Shown: positions 7,890-17,981, counted from the stretch's first letter. The stretch: 64,000 nt of DNA from Bernardetiaceae bacterium (GCA_025056255.1 JANWVT010000004.1:177659-241658), one strand, 5' to 3'. Numbers and translations: made by a program. The notes: generated by a model from the sequence alone, not told the origin.

Positions 7890-9224
7890 ATGCCAATTTT
7901 ATCTGCTCTTTATTTGCAAAACCGCTTGCTAATAGCATGTATGGTGCTGATAGCGTTATTAGCACTATCATTCGGTTTAGAATGGCTTTTTCTTCCGGCT
8001 AAAATATTAAATGGTTTGCTCGTATTGGTGTTGCTAATCGATATAGGCTTGCTGTTTTCTTTGGAGCAAGGTGTTACAGCCGACCGCCATATGGAAAGCA
8101 AACTTTCTAATGGAGAGGCTAACCTGATTCGTATAACGGCGCGCAATTGCTATCGCTTTAAAGTAGGCATAGAAGTATTAGACGAGGCACCAGAGCAGTT
8201 TCAAGCCAGAAATCTGCATCTGCGGCAGCATAATGTACCCCCTAAAAGCACTGTGGAGTTTCGCTACTACCTGCGCCCTACTAAACGAGGCGAGTACCAA
8301 TTTGGTGCAATCAACGTTTACGTTACCTCTCCTATTGGGTTAGTAGCACGCCGCTATAAGTTTGCACAAGGAACTACTGTTTCGGTATATCCTTCGTTGA
8401 TACAAATGCGCAAATATGAAATGATGCTGTTTGCTAACCGATTAACAGAAGCCGGTCTGAAACGCATTAGGCGCATAGGGCAAAATATGGAGTTTGAACA
8501 AATCCGCGAATATGTAAGTGGCGATGATTACCGCTCGCTCAATTGGAAAGCCACTGCAAGGCGTAACCAGCTCATGGTCAACCAATTTCAAGAAGAGCGC
8601 TCGCAACACATGTACAACGTGATAGACAAAGGACGCGCCATGAAAATGCCTTTTGCAGGGCTTACACTGCTCGACTATGCCATTAACACATCATTAGTAA
8701 TGGCAAATATTGCGCTACTAAAAGGCGATAAAGCCGGTCTGGTAACCTTTAACCAGCGGATTGGCACCATTCTACCTGCCGAACGCAAACAAACACAAAT
8801 GAAAAAAATACTGGAAGCGTTGTATAACCAAAAAACCTCTTATAAGGAACCCGACTACGACCTGTTATTTACAACGCTATTAAAAAAAATAAAACAACGC
8901 AGCTTGCTAATTCTTTACACCAACTTTGAAACACAACTGTCGCTCGAGCGGCAACTTCCCGGACTGCAAAAATTAGCTAAACAACACCTACTAATAGTCG
9001 TTATTTTTAAAAACACAGAACTAAACCAACTGCTGCAAAGCCGCCCGCGCAATTTGGAAGAGGTATACATAAAAACTATTGCCGAGAAATTTATGCTTGA
9101 AAAAGAGCTCATTGCTAAAAGATTGATGCAAAATGGAATTTACGCCATCCTTACTGAACCCACTCAATTGACCATTGATACAATTAACAAGTACTTAGAA
9201 CTAAAAGCACGGCACCTGATATAA
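7890..9224 (+). CDS. DUF58 domain protein
   Basis: 444 residues from the ATG at 7890. Two hydrophobic segments (about residues 12-50) anchor a cytoplasmic DUF58 domain. The family hallmark is clear: EFEQIREYVSGDDYRSLNWKA, followed by RRNQLMVNQF and an ERSQ..Y.VID segment with a von-Willebrand-like fold. The frame is open upstream to 7764, but that part would span the hairpin at 7825-7860, so 7890 is preferred. DUF58 genes usually sit beside a MoxR AAA+ ATPase and VWA-protein genes; none is adjacent here, which is unusual. The role is unknown; the family is thought to act with MoxR in protein-complex maturation. Confidence 0.85.
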   Translation: MPILSALYLQNRLLIACMVLIALLALSFGLEWLFLPAKILNGLLVLVLLIDIGLLFSLEQGVTADRHMESKLSNGEANLIRITARNCYRFKVGIEVLDEAPEQFQARNLHLRQHNVPPKSTVEFRYYLRPTKRGEYQFGAINVYVTSPIGLVARRYKFAQGTTVSVYPSLIQMRKYEMMLFANRLTEAGLKRIRRIGQNMEFEQIREYVSGDDYRSLNWKATARRNQLMVNQFQEERSQHMYNVIDKGRAMKMPFAGLTLLDYAINTSLVMANIALLKGDKAGLVTFNQRIGTILPAERKQTQMKKILEALYNQKTSYKEPDYDLLFTTLLKKIKQRSLLILYTNFETQLSLERQLPGLQKLAKQHLLIVVIFKNTELNQLLQSRPRNLEEVYIKTIAEKFMLEKELIAKRLMQNGIYAILTEPTQLTIDTINKYLELKARHLI

Positions 9225-9300
9225 AGCACAAGCTTGTTGGGGAGTATATTCTCTATTGACTGCAACAAATTGTGCGGTTGGAGTGGCTTCACTTGTCGGT

Positions 9301-10074
9301 TCACCCTGCCTGTACCTTCAATCCGTCGTAAGCCAGTTGTACATTGGCTGGAAGCTCTTGGCTTACTTCGGCATGTAACCCAAGATGATGGCTAATATGC
9401 GTTAGGTATGCCATGCGCGGTCTGATGCGTTCTACTATTGCCAGCGCCTCTTCCAAATTGAAGTGAGAAATGTGCTTCTCTTTTCTTAAGGCGTTGATAA
9501 CCAATATTTCTGAGCCTTCTATTTTTGCCATTTCTTCGGGAGCAATGTAGTTGGCATCTGTAATATAAGTCAGGTTGCCAAAGCGAAAACCCATTACAGG
9601 CAATCTGTAGTGCATCACTTCAATAGGGATAATGGTAGTTTGTCCGTCGTCCATTACAAACGGATGCTTATTAATCTCTCGCAAATCAATACTGGGGGTA
9701 CCGGGATATTTGACAGGAGAGAAAGCATAAGCAAACTCTTGTTTTAACTGTTCTATCACTTGTGCAGTAGCATACACGGGCATGTCGCGTTGGTCTTTAA
9801 AATTAAACGAGCGGATATCGTCCATGCCGGCTGTATGGTCTTTATGTGCATGCGTAAATAGCACAGCATCCACGTGTGTGATATTTTCGCGCAACATTTG
9901 TTGGCGAAAGTCAGGACCGGTGTCTATAACAATGCTGTATCCATTAAACTTCACATAAGCTGAGGTGCGCAAACGCTTGTCGCGAAAATCTATGGAGCCA
10001 CAAACCCGGCAATTACAGGCAATTACTGGTACCCCTTGCGAGGTACCTGTTCCTAAAAACGTCAACTCTGTCAT
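9301..10074 (-). CDS. PhnP-like metallo-beta-lactamase-fold hydrolase
   Basis: 257 residues. The metal motif THAHKDHTAGMDD is the HxHxDH signature of the fold, with further ligands in MHYRLPVMG, ITDANYI and THISHH. The N-terminus (TFLGTGTSQGVPVIACNCRVC) resembles PhnP-type cyclic phosphodiesterases, including clustered cysteines that may bind a structural metal. It probably hydrolyses a phosphodiester; the substrate is unknown since no phosphonate genes are nearby. Its start overlaps the stop of the upstream membrane-protein gene by four bases, implying translational coupling. It converges with the DUF58 gene. Confidence 0.83.
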   Translation of the reverse strand: MTELTFLGTGTSQGVPVIACNCRVCGSIDFRDKRLRTSAYVKFNGYSIVIDTGPDFRQQMLRENITHVDAVLFTHAHKDHTAGMDDIRSFNFKDQRDMPVYATAQVIEQLKQEFAYAFSPVKYPGTPSIDLREINKHPFVMDDGQTTIIPIEVMHYRLPVMGFRFGNLTYITDANYIAPEEMAKIEGSEILVINALRKEKHISHFNLEEALAIVERIRPRMAYLTHISHHLGLHAEVSQELPANVQLAYDGLKVQAG

Positions 10075-11510
10075 TGTACCTTCACAGCACTGATACCAAA
10101 ATATTTGGCAAATCCTTGATTAGAAACAGCATGAGCAGGATTAGTAGTCAGTTCTTCAAACATAAGCAATTCCATGTGAGTATCAATTGGCGGAAGCAAC
10201 AAAGTATCGGTTGGGTGCATTTTCTTATGTTGCAACACTTGTTTGTAGCGCGCTTGATGGTCTTTTTCGTATTGCACCGCATCGCCGTTGAGCAAAGTTA
10301 TCCATGCCACCCCCACCTTGGTATTAGGAGAATACAATTTGAAAAGAGCTGCTGCCAACAAAGCTGCCACAGCATAAGTAGGTATAGCTTCCCACTGCAC
10401 CTGCCAACGCTTTTGCAAGTAATTTACACAGCAAGCAACATTAGCAAACCAAAAAAATAGAAACCAAAAGAATGCGATGTTTTCAATGCGGACGAAAATA
10501 TAGATAAATCCAGTTACCAAATAGTAAGGCAGTATTGCTGCTAAAATCACTGTTACAGTAAGTATCGCCATTAGCCATGGCGGCATGCGTAGAAAATGCG
10601 TAACGGGCAAGCGGCTTGCAAGGCGAGCAAACGAAGGAATGCATAACAGTGTAAACAACCAAAGTGTACTATTGGCAGCCCACGAAGCTATAATAGGCAG
10701 TTGCATAAGCAACCCCGTTGCCACTCGATGCCAATTAAAAGCCTCTGTATGAAGGTTGATGCGCGCATGTGTTCCGTCTAATATGCTGTAGAGCAGCAAC
10801 CCTAAAACCATACAAGCAACAAGAACGAACCATTGCCGGGTTTTTTGTTGGCGCTGCATCGAGTTATCTGTCAACAGCCATCCGACTATCCCCATAGCAC
10901 TGGCAAAGGCAAGCGTACTGATAGCCACTGCCTCGCTGATGCCGGGTAGCAACAAGGCAAGCATAACAGCACTAATCATTTCTTTTTGTGTAAGGGTTTC
11001 ACCTTGCAACAGAGGGGCGGTTACTCCCAGCCACGTCCATACTGCAATAAAAGCCGTTGCGTACACAACCGATGAGGAGTACCAATACCACAATTCAACA
11101 GCCGAACGCACGTAGGCAAAAAAAATGGCGCAATAGCCCAACGTAATTACTGCTATCTGCCACAGGGGGAGTTGATATTTCCAGAAACGGCGCATAAAAT
11201 AGTAGCAAGCAGCAACAAATCCCCCTATAAAAACCATAGGCACAAAGCGAAAAGCATCGAAGCTATCGTAAGCCAATGGATTGAGCCCTTGTAACAAAGC
11301 AGAAATGTAACGTCCGTTGTAATGTTGCAAAAAGTAAACATAAAACTGCCCATAGCCGTATTGTTTTACTAAACAAGCTACTGAATAATCATCCCAAGGG
11401 GCAGGATGATTGAACAGCGATAATATGAAAAAGGGCAACAAAGCAGCAGCAAAAATTAGCAGCAAAAATGTCCATGACTTAGCAAGGAGAGTTTCACGCA
11501 GCTTTCTCAT
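10071..11510 (-). CDS. Multi-pass membrane protein, DUF6056-like
   Basis: 479 residues with about 10-12 hydrophobic segments. The motif NHPAPWDDYSVACLV near residue 35 and HYNGRYISALLQ near residue 65 resemble the DUF6056/GtrII-like family of integral membrane proteins, which share a GT-C glycosyltransferase-like plan with acidic residues in the first periplasmic loop. A sugar-transfer role is only a guess. The stop overlaps the PhnP-like start by four bases. The start at 11510 is divergent from porV, about 70 bases away. Confidence 0.65.
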   Translation of the reverse strand: MRKLRETLLAKSWTFLLLIFAAALLPFFILSLFNHPAPWDDYSVACLVKQYGYGQFYVYFLQHYNGRYISALLQGLNPLAYDSFDAFRFVPMVFIGGFVAACYYFMRRFWKYQLPLWQIAVITLGYCAIFFAYVRSAVELWYWYSSSVVYATAFIAVWTWLGVTAPLLQGETLTQKEMISAVMLALLLPGISEAVAISTLAFASAMGIVGWLLTDNSMQRQQKTRQWFVLVACMVLGLLLYSILDGTHARINLHTEAFNWHRVATGLLMQLPIIASWAANSTLWLFTLLCIPSFARLASRLPVTHFLRMPPWLMAILTVTVILAAILPYYLVTGFIYIFVRIENIAFFWFLFFWFANVACCVNYLQKRWQVQWEAIPTYAVAALLAAALFKLYSPNTKVGVAWITLLNGDAVQYEKDHQARYKQVLQHKKMHPTDTLLLPPIDTHMELLMFEELTTNPAHAVSNQGFAKYFGISAVKVQ

Positions 11511-11551
11511 GGATTAACGAGGTGAAATTGCATTCTATTGTGTAAAAATTG

Positions 11552-11559
11552 TATTTTTG
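11552..11559 (+). promoter_or_regulatory. Predicted porV -7 element TATTTTTG
   Basis: Matches TAnnTTTG, 20 bases before the porV ATG at 11580. A TTG at 11528-11530 lies 21 bases upstream as a candidate -33 element. The element lies downstream of the alternative start at 11538, so it argues for 11580. Confidence 0.55.
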
Positions 11560-11579
11560 AACAGGCTCACTCCAAAGGT

Positions 11580-12713
11580 ATGAACACCTGTAAAATTACT
11601 TTATTTTCACTGTTGAAAAGCGCGGTTACTTTGTCAATATTTGCGCAGGGTATTTCTGCTCCTAAGTATAGCAACGAATTTTTAAGCATTGGCGTTGGTG
11701 CGCGAGCATTGGCAATGGGAGGTTCACAAACAGCAGTAGCTAACGACGTAACAGCTGCCTTTTGGAATCCTGCTGGACTGTTGCACATCAAAAAACCTTT
11801 TCAGGCATCGCTAATGCATGCCGAATATTTTGGCGGAGTAGCCAACTACGACTATGCGGGCATTGCTGCCCAACTAGATGAAAGCGGTGCGGTTGCCTTC
11901 TCTGCTATCCGCATGGGCATTGACAATATTCCCGATACGCGACTGCTTGTTGCCCCCGATGGCTCTGTGAATTACAACAACGTAGGGTCATTTGCCGATG
12001 CTTCCTATGCTTTTCTGCTTTCCTACGCCAGAGAAAGCTCGCTGCTCAAAGGGCTGAAAGGAGGGGCAAACCTTAAAATTATTCACCGCACTGCAGGGGC
12101 TTTTGCCAATGCGTGGGGCTTTGGATTAGATGCAGGCGCGCAGTTGCAACGCGGCAAATGGTGGTTTGGCTTAGCAGGCAGAGACATCACCAGTACTTTC
12201 AATGTTTGGAACTACAACTCTGAGAGTGTGTTCGATATTTTCTCCCAAACAGGCAACCAAATACCTACCAATGCCATAGAACTCACCTTGCCACGCATAG
12301 TGGCAGATGTTGCTCGCCAAATTCCATTGTCAGACAACTTGGGAGCAGTACTTACGGCAGGCTTTACCTTCACAACCGATGGCAAGCGAAATACCTTGTT
12401 GCGCACCAACTTTATTTCGGCAGATATGCAAGCAGGCATGGAGTGGCACTACAAGCAAACTTTCTTCTTACGAGCTGGCGTAGGCAATTTTCAACGCCTG
12501 CAAAATTTCGACAAAAGCTACTACATGCAAATGCAACCAAGTTTTGGGCTCGGATTCCGCATCCTGAACTTTCAGATAGACTATGCTTTGGCTAATGCCC
12601 TACGCTCCGATGCAGTGCTTTACTCGCACGTGTTTAGCCTGCGCGGCGACTTTGAAAAAACAAAAACAGATAAACAAAAGAACAAAAAGACAAAAAGAAC
12701 AATAAAGCGATGA
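11580..12713 (+). CDS. porV: Type IX secretion system outer-membrane protein PorV (LptO)
   Basis: 377 residues: signal peptide (about 1-25), then a FadL-like beta-barrel. The N-terminal motif EFLSIGVGARALAMGGSQTAVANDVTAAFWNPAGL is the signature of the PorV/UPF0164 group. In the T9SS, PorV shuttles secreted cargo from the translocon to the attachment complex with the sortase PorU. The C-terminus ends in a very basic Lys/Thr tail (KTDKQKNKKTKRTIKR), which is unusual for an outer-membrane barrel and may be periplasmic. Its TGA stop overlaps the ATG of porU (ATGA at 12710-12713), so the two are translationally coupled. Confidence 0.92.
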   Translation: MNTCKITLFSLLKSAVTLSIFAQGISAPKYSNEFLSIGVGARALAMGGSQTAVANDVTAAFWNPAGLLHIKKPFQASLMHAEYFGGVANYDYAGIAAQLDESGAVAFSAIRMGIDNIPDTRLLVAPDGSVNYNNVGSFADASYAFLLSYARESSLLKGLKGGANLKIIHRTAGAFANAWGFGLDAGAQLQRGKWWFGLAGRDITSTFNVWNYNSESVFDIFSQTGNQIPTNAIELTLPRIVADVARQIPLSDNLGAVLTAGFTFTTDGKRNTLLRTNFISADMQAGMEWHYKQTFFLRAGVGNFQRLQNFDKSYYMQMQPSFGLGFRILNFQIDYALANALRSDAVLYSHVFSLRGDFEKTKTDKQKNKKTKRTIKR

Positions 12714-15700
12714 AAAGATTTCTCGGATACATCTTGCTGATGCTGACAGCAGGAATAACTCATGCACAACGCTTTGGCAATGAATGGATTGATTTTCAGC
12801 AGACTTACTACAAAATCCCGATTCGGGCAGAAGGCATCTACCGCATTTTGCCTGCCGACCTGCAAGCAGCTGGCTTTCCCGTAGCTACCACCGACCCGCG
12901 CAACATCCGCATCTTTTTTCGCGGGCGCGAAATTGCCATCCATGTATTTGGAGAAAGCGACGGACGCTTTGATGCTAACGACTACATCGAGTTCTACGGA
13001 CGCCCAGCAGGCTTAGACCTGATTTTGCCTATGTATGAAACCCCTGACCACGTAACCAATCTGTACGCTAACTTTTACGAAAACACAGCTTACTACTTTC
13101 TGACTGCTGGCAATGTACGCGGTAAACGCATGGCAGTAGTAGCAGAGCGCAACAACAACATTCCAGCCGAACAGTATCACATGCAAGAAATTATCGATTC
13201 GCGCAATGGTAACTTTGCTAACGGAGTGCTGTTCCCTTCTAACATCATTAATAATAACGATGTAGGCGGACTTTTTTCACACTTCAACGAGGGCAAAGGA
13301 CTGGTACTGCTCGGCTTTCGCCCATCCGCCACTATTACCAACCGCACCTATACCTTACAAGACGTAGTGCAGCCACGCGGCAACTTAGTGGTGCCTGCCA
13401 AAGCTGTCATTCGCGTAGCAGGACGCACCAACACACTACACAACGTAGAGATGTTTTTGGGAACTACAGCCGCCAATCAAACTCGGGTTGCCAGTGCACT
13501 GTTCCAAAACTATTCTGTGGTCGATTTAGTTGCCAACTTAGACTCCACCTTCCGCTTTCCTGCTCCCTCAGGCAATATCCTGATGGGCTACCGCGTCAAT
13601 CGGGTAGAACGCGCCGACGAAGAAGTTGCCATTGGGCATTTTTATCTAACCTATCCGCAAGGATTTAACATGCAAGGCAGCTCTTTTCGCAAGTTTAACC
13701 TCAACCCCAACCCCAGCGGCACTTCGCGGATTTTTATCACCAATTTACCGGCTAATACACGTGTTTTGGACATTTCCGATGAGGGCAATGTGAGCATCAT
13801 GAGCGGAGAAAGCCTCAGCGGCGGCTTCTCAGTGGTAGTGCCCAATACTACGCGCGGACGCACCTTGTATGCCGACTCGCGCATTACACGCCCCACAGGT
13901 ATCACGCGCGTTAATTTCCGCCGCCTACCCGTAGAAACCTCCGATTACCTGATTGTATCACATCCCATCGTGCGACGCCCCTCTGGCAACGTACCCGACC
14001 CAGCACAGGCATATGCCAACTATCGCGCATCGGAAAAAGGAGGAGGCTACAAACCCCTGCTGGTGAATATAGATGAACTTTTTGACCAATTTACCGAAGG
14101 AGAGCCCTCTCCGTTGGCAATTCGCCGCTTTGCCGACTACGCATTAGAAAATGGCAATCCCAAATTTTTGTTTTTGCTGGGCAAGGGCTTGCAAATAGCT
14201 GCTTTTCACTACATGAACTCCGGCTCCATAGCTGCATGGACACAGATTCCGCCTTACGGAAGCCCCGGCTCGGACAATGAAATTACCGCTGGCTTAGCAG
14301 GTTTTCCCAAGCATATTCCGGCAATCCCTACTGGCAGGCTTCCTGCATTCGACCCAGTACACATTGTCAACTATTTAAACAAAGTAATCGAGTACGAAGA
14401 GTTTGCCTTTGACGATTTGTGGAAGAAAAACGTACTGCATCTCAGCGGTGGCTTTACAGTTTCAGAAAACGCCTTGTTCCGCTCTTACATGGATGGCTTT
14501 GCCGAAGTAGCCAAAGGCGATTTTTTGGGTGCCAAAGTAGAAACCGTTTCCAAAAAAACTACCGATTTTGTAGAGTTTATCAACATTCGCGACCAAGTTA
14601 ATCGCGGTGTGGGGCTAATGACTTTCTACGGACACGCTGCACTGGATTTTGCAGATATAGACATTGGGCGCGTATCGAACCTTACCTTAGGCTACAACAA
14701 CCGCCGACGCTACCCAATGGTTATTGTAAATGGGTGTGGCTCGGGCGATGTGTTCCAGTACAACATTTCAATGGCGGAAGATTGGCTCAATACAGGACAA
14801 CGCGGCGCTATCTTATGGCTTGCACACGGACACTTGGGCTTTGCCGGACCGCTACGCGCCTACACACAAATTTTCTACGAAAACGTACTTGGCAAGCGCG
14901 AAAACATCAACTTGCCTATTGGAAAAGCCATTCAAAATTTTCTCCGAGACTATTTGCAGCGCTCACCTACCGACTTTAGCATTGCTAATGCACAGCAATT
15001 CATTTTAGCAGGAGACCCCGCTATTCACTTGTTTAAGGCGCCTATGCCCGACTATGCTATTAGCAATGACAAGGTTTTCATTAAAGGCTTTAACAATGCC
15101 CGCGTCATTACTGCTCAGGCAGACTCTTTCCGCATTGGCATGGTGGTCTCTAATTTTGGCATCACCGATAGCAGAGAATTAACCGTTTCTATTCGCCGCA
15201 CCTACTCCGACGGGTCAGTAGATATACTGCCAGTTAAGGCATTCAACCCAGTGCGATATCAGGATACGCTGTATTTTACGGTGGTCAATCCGCGCAATTC
15301 GCAAAACCGCATTTTCGGCATGAATCGCTTTGAAATCACCATAGACGCTGAAAACCGAGTGCCTGAGCTACGAGAAGACAATAACACGGCTGTTTTCAAC
15401 TTCTTTTTCTTGCGCGGCACCATGATTCCGCTTGCCCCCAAAGAGTTTAGCATAGTCAGCAGGCAACCAGTGCCATTTATTGCCCAAAACTCCGACCCTT
15501 TTTCTGCAGAGCGTCGCTATCGCTTCCAATTAGACACTTCATATTTATTTAACAGCAGCCTTCGACGCGACACCACCGTTTTTGGCTACGTTACAGCACA
15601 ATGGACAACTGCATTGCCCAACGTACCTGACAGCACTGTGTTCTACTGGCGCGTGCGCTATGCCGAGCCACGTGCCGATGAAGATACGGCTTGGGTAGAA

Positions 15701-17743
15701 TCTTCTTTTGTATTTATTCGCAATAGCCCCGATGGTTGGTCGCAAAGTCGCCACCCGCAGTTTCGCAAAAATGAACTGCGCGCCATGCGCTTAGACCTGC
15801 AACAGCGCAAGTGGCATTTTCAAGACCAAACACTTACCATTACAGGTACCGCCTATGGCAGTACTCATCCAAACGCGCTCAACTTTGTACTGAACGTAAA
15901 CGGACAGCCACTCATCACTGGTAGTTGTGCCCTTAACCAGCCCAGTCGCTTCTGTGTGCCGGGCGTGAGTATAGACCGCCTACTCATTACTGCTATTGAC
16001 GGGCAAACGGGTCAATTCTATCGCCCCGATGTAGGCATGGATGCCTGTGGTTCCTCGCTGTTGGTAGCCGCCATTGACCAATGCGAACTGGTGCGCGGCG
16101 ACGTACTGCGGCAAACCTTTAACCAAGTCAAAAATGGTGACTATGTTATTGTTATGAACTCCCGCACTGTAGGTTTTAGTGGATGGGGGCAGGGCAACCT
16201 AGATGCCATGGGCACTATAGGCGTCAATGTTGCTACCTTCCGTACTCGCTACCCAAGTGGTTCTCCCATGATTATTATCGGTAGGAAAGGCAGCCCGCAA
16301 GGTACAGCTATCGAAGCATTTGCGGGCAATAGTGCAGGGCAAGCAACCATTAACCACACATTGCGATTTACTCCTAGCAATGGCACTATTACCTCTACGC
16401 TCATCGGACCGGCAGCTGAGTGGGGAAACCTGTTGCGCCTGATTAACAACGCAGAAAATCCGCAACGCGAGAACTGGCGCTTAGAAGTTCTCGGAGTTGA
16501 TTTTCAAGGCGTTGAGCGTACGCTGTTTAGCGACGTACGCCCTGATAACTTCTCATTGCGCGACTTAGACCCAACCTTAATTCCTTATCTCAAGCTGCGC
16601 CTGCACATAACCGATAGCTTAAACCGTACGCCCTACCAGTTGCAACGTTGGCAAGTAATTTACAAAGAAGTTCCCGAAGGCATTTTGCTATACGACACGC
16701 TCAGCTATCGAGAAAATACCACCCTCAATATCATTGAAGGCGATACAGCAAAAATCGGATTTTACTTCCTCAACATATCGGGCAACGATTTTACCGATAG
16801 CTTAGTGGTGGAATATCAGATTGAAAATATCCAAAGTTTAACCACTACCACCCGCCGCATGCGTATCGCTGCTCCTAAACGCAACGAGCTGACCTATTTT
16901 CAAGTACCCGTTAACTCATTGGAATTTTTGGGTGAAAACCGCATGACTGTAACGGTCAATCCGCGCATACAAGCTGAACAGGTTTATGAGAACAATACCT
17001 TGCAAGTGCGCTTCCGAACTAAACCCGACGACATTAACCCCGTACTGGATGTTGCCATTGATGGGCGACAAATTATGGATGGCGAGATTGTGTCGCCCGA
17101 GCCGCTAATTATCATCACGCTAAAAGATGAGAACAAACGACTGATTAAGCGCGACACTACCGGCTGGGACATCCGGCTGGGGCTCAACCTGCCTAATGCA
17201 GAGATGCGTCGCATCAATTTTAACGACCCTAACCTCAACTGGCGCGTAGATGCTTCGGGCAGATTCATTATTGAGTATCGCTCTAAGAAGTTAGCCAACG
17301 GAACGTACTTGCTTACCGTGCAGGCTCGCGACGTTACGGGCAACCCTTCGGGCAAAGAGCCTTACCGGATTACTTTCCGCGTAATTAATGAAACCACAGT
17401 AACTAATTTCTATCCATATCCTAACCCGTTCTCTACCAGTGTACGCTTTGTGTTTACGCTTACCGGTGAAATACCCGAAGACATTCGCATTCAAATTATG
17501 ACCGTTTCGGGAAAAGTAGTAAAAACTATTTTCAAGGAAGATTTAGGTCCACTGCAAATTGGCAACAACATCAGCCAGTATGCTTGGGACGGCACTGATG
17601 AGTTTGGCGACCAACTGGCACGAGGCGTATACTTGTACAAAGTAGATGTGCGCAAAGCTGGTGGCGAAGAATTTGACCATCGCCCTACGGCTGGTGATAA
17701 CTTGTTCAAGCAAGGTTATGGCAAGTTGTACTTAATGAAGTAG
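12710..17743 (+). CDS. porU: Type IX secretion system sortase PorU (C25 cysteine peptidase)
   Basis: 1677 residues, longer than the Porphyromonas PorU of about 1150. A signal peptide (ends near HAQ, residue 20) is followed by N-terminal beta domains and a gingipain-like C25 catalytic domain. The catalytic dyad can be placed: His642 in FYGHAALDF and Cys676 in NGCGSGDVF, with the spacing seen in gingipains. Beyond residue 780 come CARDB-like segments, a large extra region, and a C-terminal FlgD-like Ig domain (YPYPNPF... to YLYKVDVR). PorU removes the C-terminal signal of T9SS cargo and attaches it to the surface. It is coupled to porV by a four-base overlap. Confidence 0.93.
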   Translation: MKRFLGYILLMLTAGITHAQRFGNEWIDFQQTYYKIPIRAEGIYRILPADLQAAGFPVATTDPRNIRIFFRGREIAIHVFGESDGRFDANDYIEFYGRPAGLDLILPMYETPDHVTNLYANFYENTAYYFLTAGNVRGKRMAVVAERNNNIPAEQYHMQEIIDSRNGNFANGVLFPSNIINNNDVGGLFSHFNEGKGLVLLGFRPSATITNRTYTLQDVVQPRGNLVVPAKAVIRVAGRTNTLHNVEMFLGTTAANQTRVASALFQNYSVVDLVANLDSTFRFPAPSGNILMGYRVNRVERADEEVAIGHFYLTYPQGFNMQGSSFRKFNLNPNPSGTSRIFITNLPANTRVLDISDEGNVSIMSGESLSGGFSVVVPNTTRGRTLYADSRITRPTGITRVNFRRLPVETSDYLIVSHPIVRRPSGNVPDPAQAYANYRASEKGGGYKPLLVNIDELFDQFTEGEPSPLAIRRFADYALENGNPKFLFLLGKGLQIAAFHYMNSGSIAAWTQIPPYGSPGSDNEITAGLAGFPKHIPAIPTGRLPAFDPVHIVNYLNKVIEYEEFAFDDLWKKNVLHLSGGFTVSENALFRSYMDGFAEVAKGDFLGAKVETVSKKTTDFVEFINIRDQVNRGVGLMTFYGHAALDFADIDIGRVSNLTLGYNNRRRYPMVIVNGCGSGDVFQYNISMAEDWLNTGQRGAILWLAHGHLGFAGPLRAYTQIFYENVLGKRENINLPIGKAIQNFLRDYLQRSPTDFSIANAQQFILAGDPAIHLFKAPMPDYAISNDKVFIKGFNNARVITAQADSFRIGMVVSNFGITDSRELTVSIRRTYSDGSVDILPVKAFNPVRYQDTLYFTVVNPRNSQNRIFGMNRFEITIDAENRVPELREDNNTAVFNFFFLRGTMIPLAPKEFSIVSRQPVPFIAQNSDPFSAERRYRFQLDTSYLFNSSLRRDTTVFGYVTAQWTTALPNVPDSTVFYWRVRYAEPRADEDTAWVESSFVFIRNSPDGWSQSRHPQFRKNELRAMRLDLQQRKWHFQDQTLTITGTAYGSTHPNALNFVLNVNGQPLITGSCALNQPSRFCVPGVSIDRLLITAIDGQTGQFYRPDVGMDACGSSLLVAAIDQCELVRGDVLRQTFNQVKNGDYVIVMNSRTVGFSGWGQGNLDAMGTIGVNVATFRTRYPSGSPMIIIGRKGSPQGTAIEAFAGNSAGQATINHTLRFTPSNGTITSTLIGPAAEWGNLLRLINNAENPQRENWRLEVLGVDFQGVERTLFSDVRPDNFSLRDLDPTLIPYLKLRLHITDSLNRTPYQLQRWQVIYKEVPEGILLYDTLSYRENTTLNIIEGDTAKIGFYFLNISGNDFTDSLVVEYQIENIQSLTTTTRRMRIAAPKRNELTYFQVPVNSLEFLGENRMTVTVNPRIQAEQVYENNTLQVRFRTKPDDINPVLDVAIDGRQIMDGEIVSPEPLIIITLKDENKRLIKRDTTGWDIRLGLNLPNAEMRRINFNDPNLNWRVDASGRFIIEYRSKKLANGTYLLTVQARDVTGNPSGKEPYRITFRVINETTVTNFYPYPNPFSTSVRFVFTLTGEIPEDIRIQIMTVSGKVVKTIFKEDLGPLQIGNNISQYAWDGTDEFGDQLARGVYLYKVDVRKAGGEEFDHRPTAGDNLFKQGYGKLYLMK

Positions 17744-17768
17744 TTGTCGAGCTTTTTTTACAAAGCTG

Positions 17769-17800
17769 TTTGCCTATGAAAGAAAGCCGTGCTAAATTTG
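17769..17800 (+). promoter_or_regulatory. Predicted rpmH promoter, TTTG-N20-TAAATTTG
   Basis: TTTG at 17769-17772 and TAAATTTG at 17793-17800 are separated by 20 bases, a perfect match to the two-part Bacteroidota primary-sigma promoter. The rpmH ATG follows 22 bases later. Confidence 0.75.
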
Positions 17801-17822
17801 CAGCCTTAAAAAGCGAAGAGTC

Positions 17823-17981
17823 ATGAAAAGAACCTACCAGCCTTCTAATCGCAAAAGGCGCAACAAGCACGGCTTCCGTCAGCGTATGTCCACTCACAAT
17901 GGTCGTCGGGTATTGGCAGCCCGCCGTGCCAAGGGTCGCAAAAAACTGACTGTTTCTGATGAGCCTCGTCATAAAGGTTAA
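17823..17981 (+). CDS. rpmH: Ribosomal protein L34
   Basis: A 52-residue, strongly basic protein beginning [18 protein letters not shown] with the L34 signature [22 protein letters not shown]. It is a large-subunit ribosomal protein. It is followed after 30 bases by rnpA, the widespread rpmH-rnpA order. The C-terminal extension [10 protein letters not shown] is a few residues longer than the shortest bacterial L34 but normal for Bacteroidota. Confidence 0.97.
   Translation: MKRTYQPSNRKRRNKHGFRQRMSTHNGRRVLAARRAKGRKKLTVSDEPRHKG

Noticed and set aside
17744..17822. Terminator after porU
   Set aside because: AGCTTT/AAAGCT arms exist (17750-17767), but the stem is short and weak and is not followed by a T tract.
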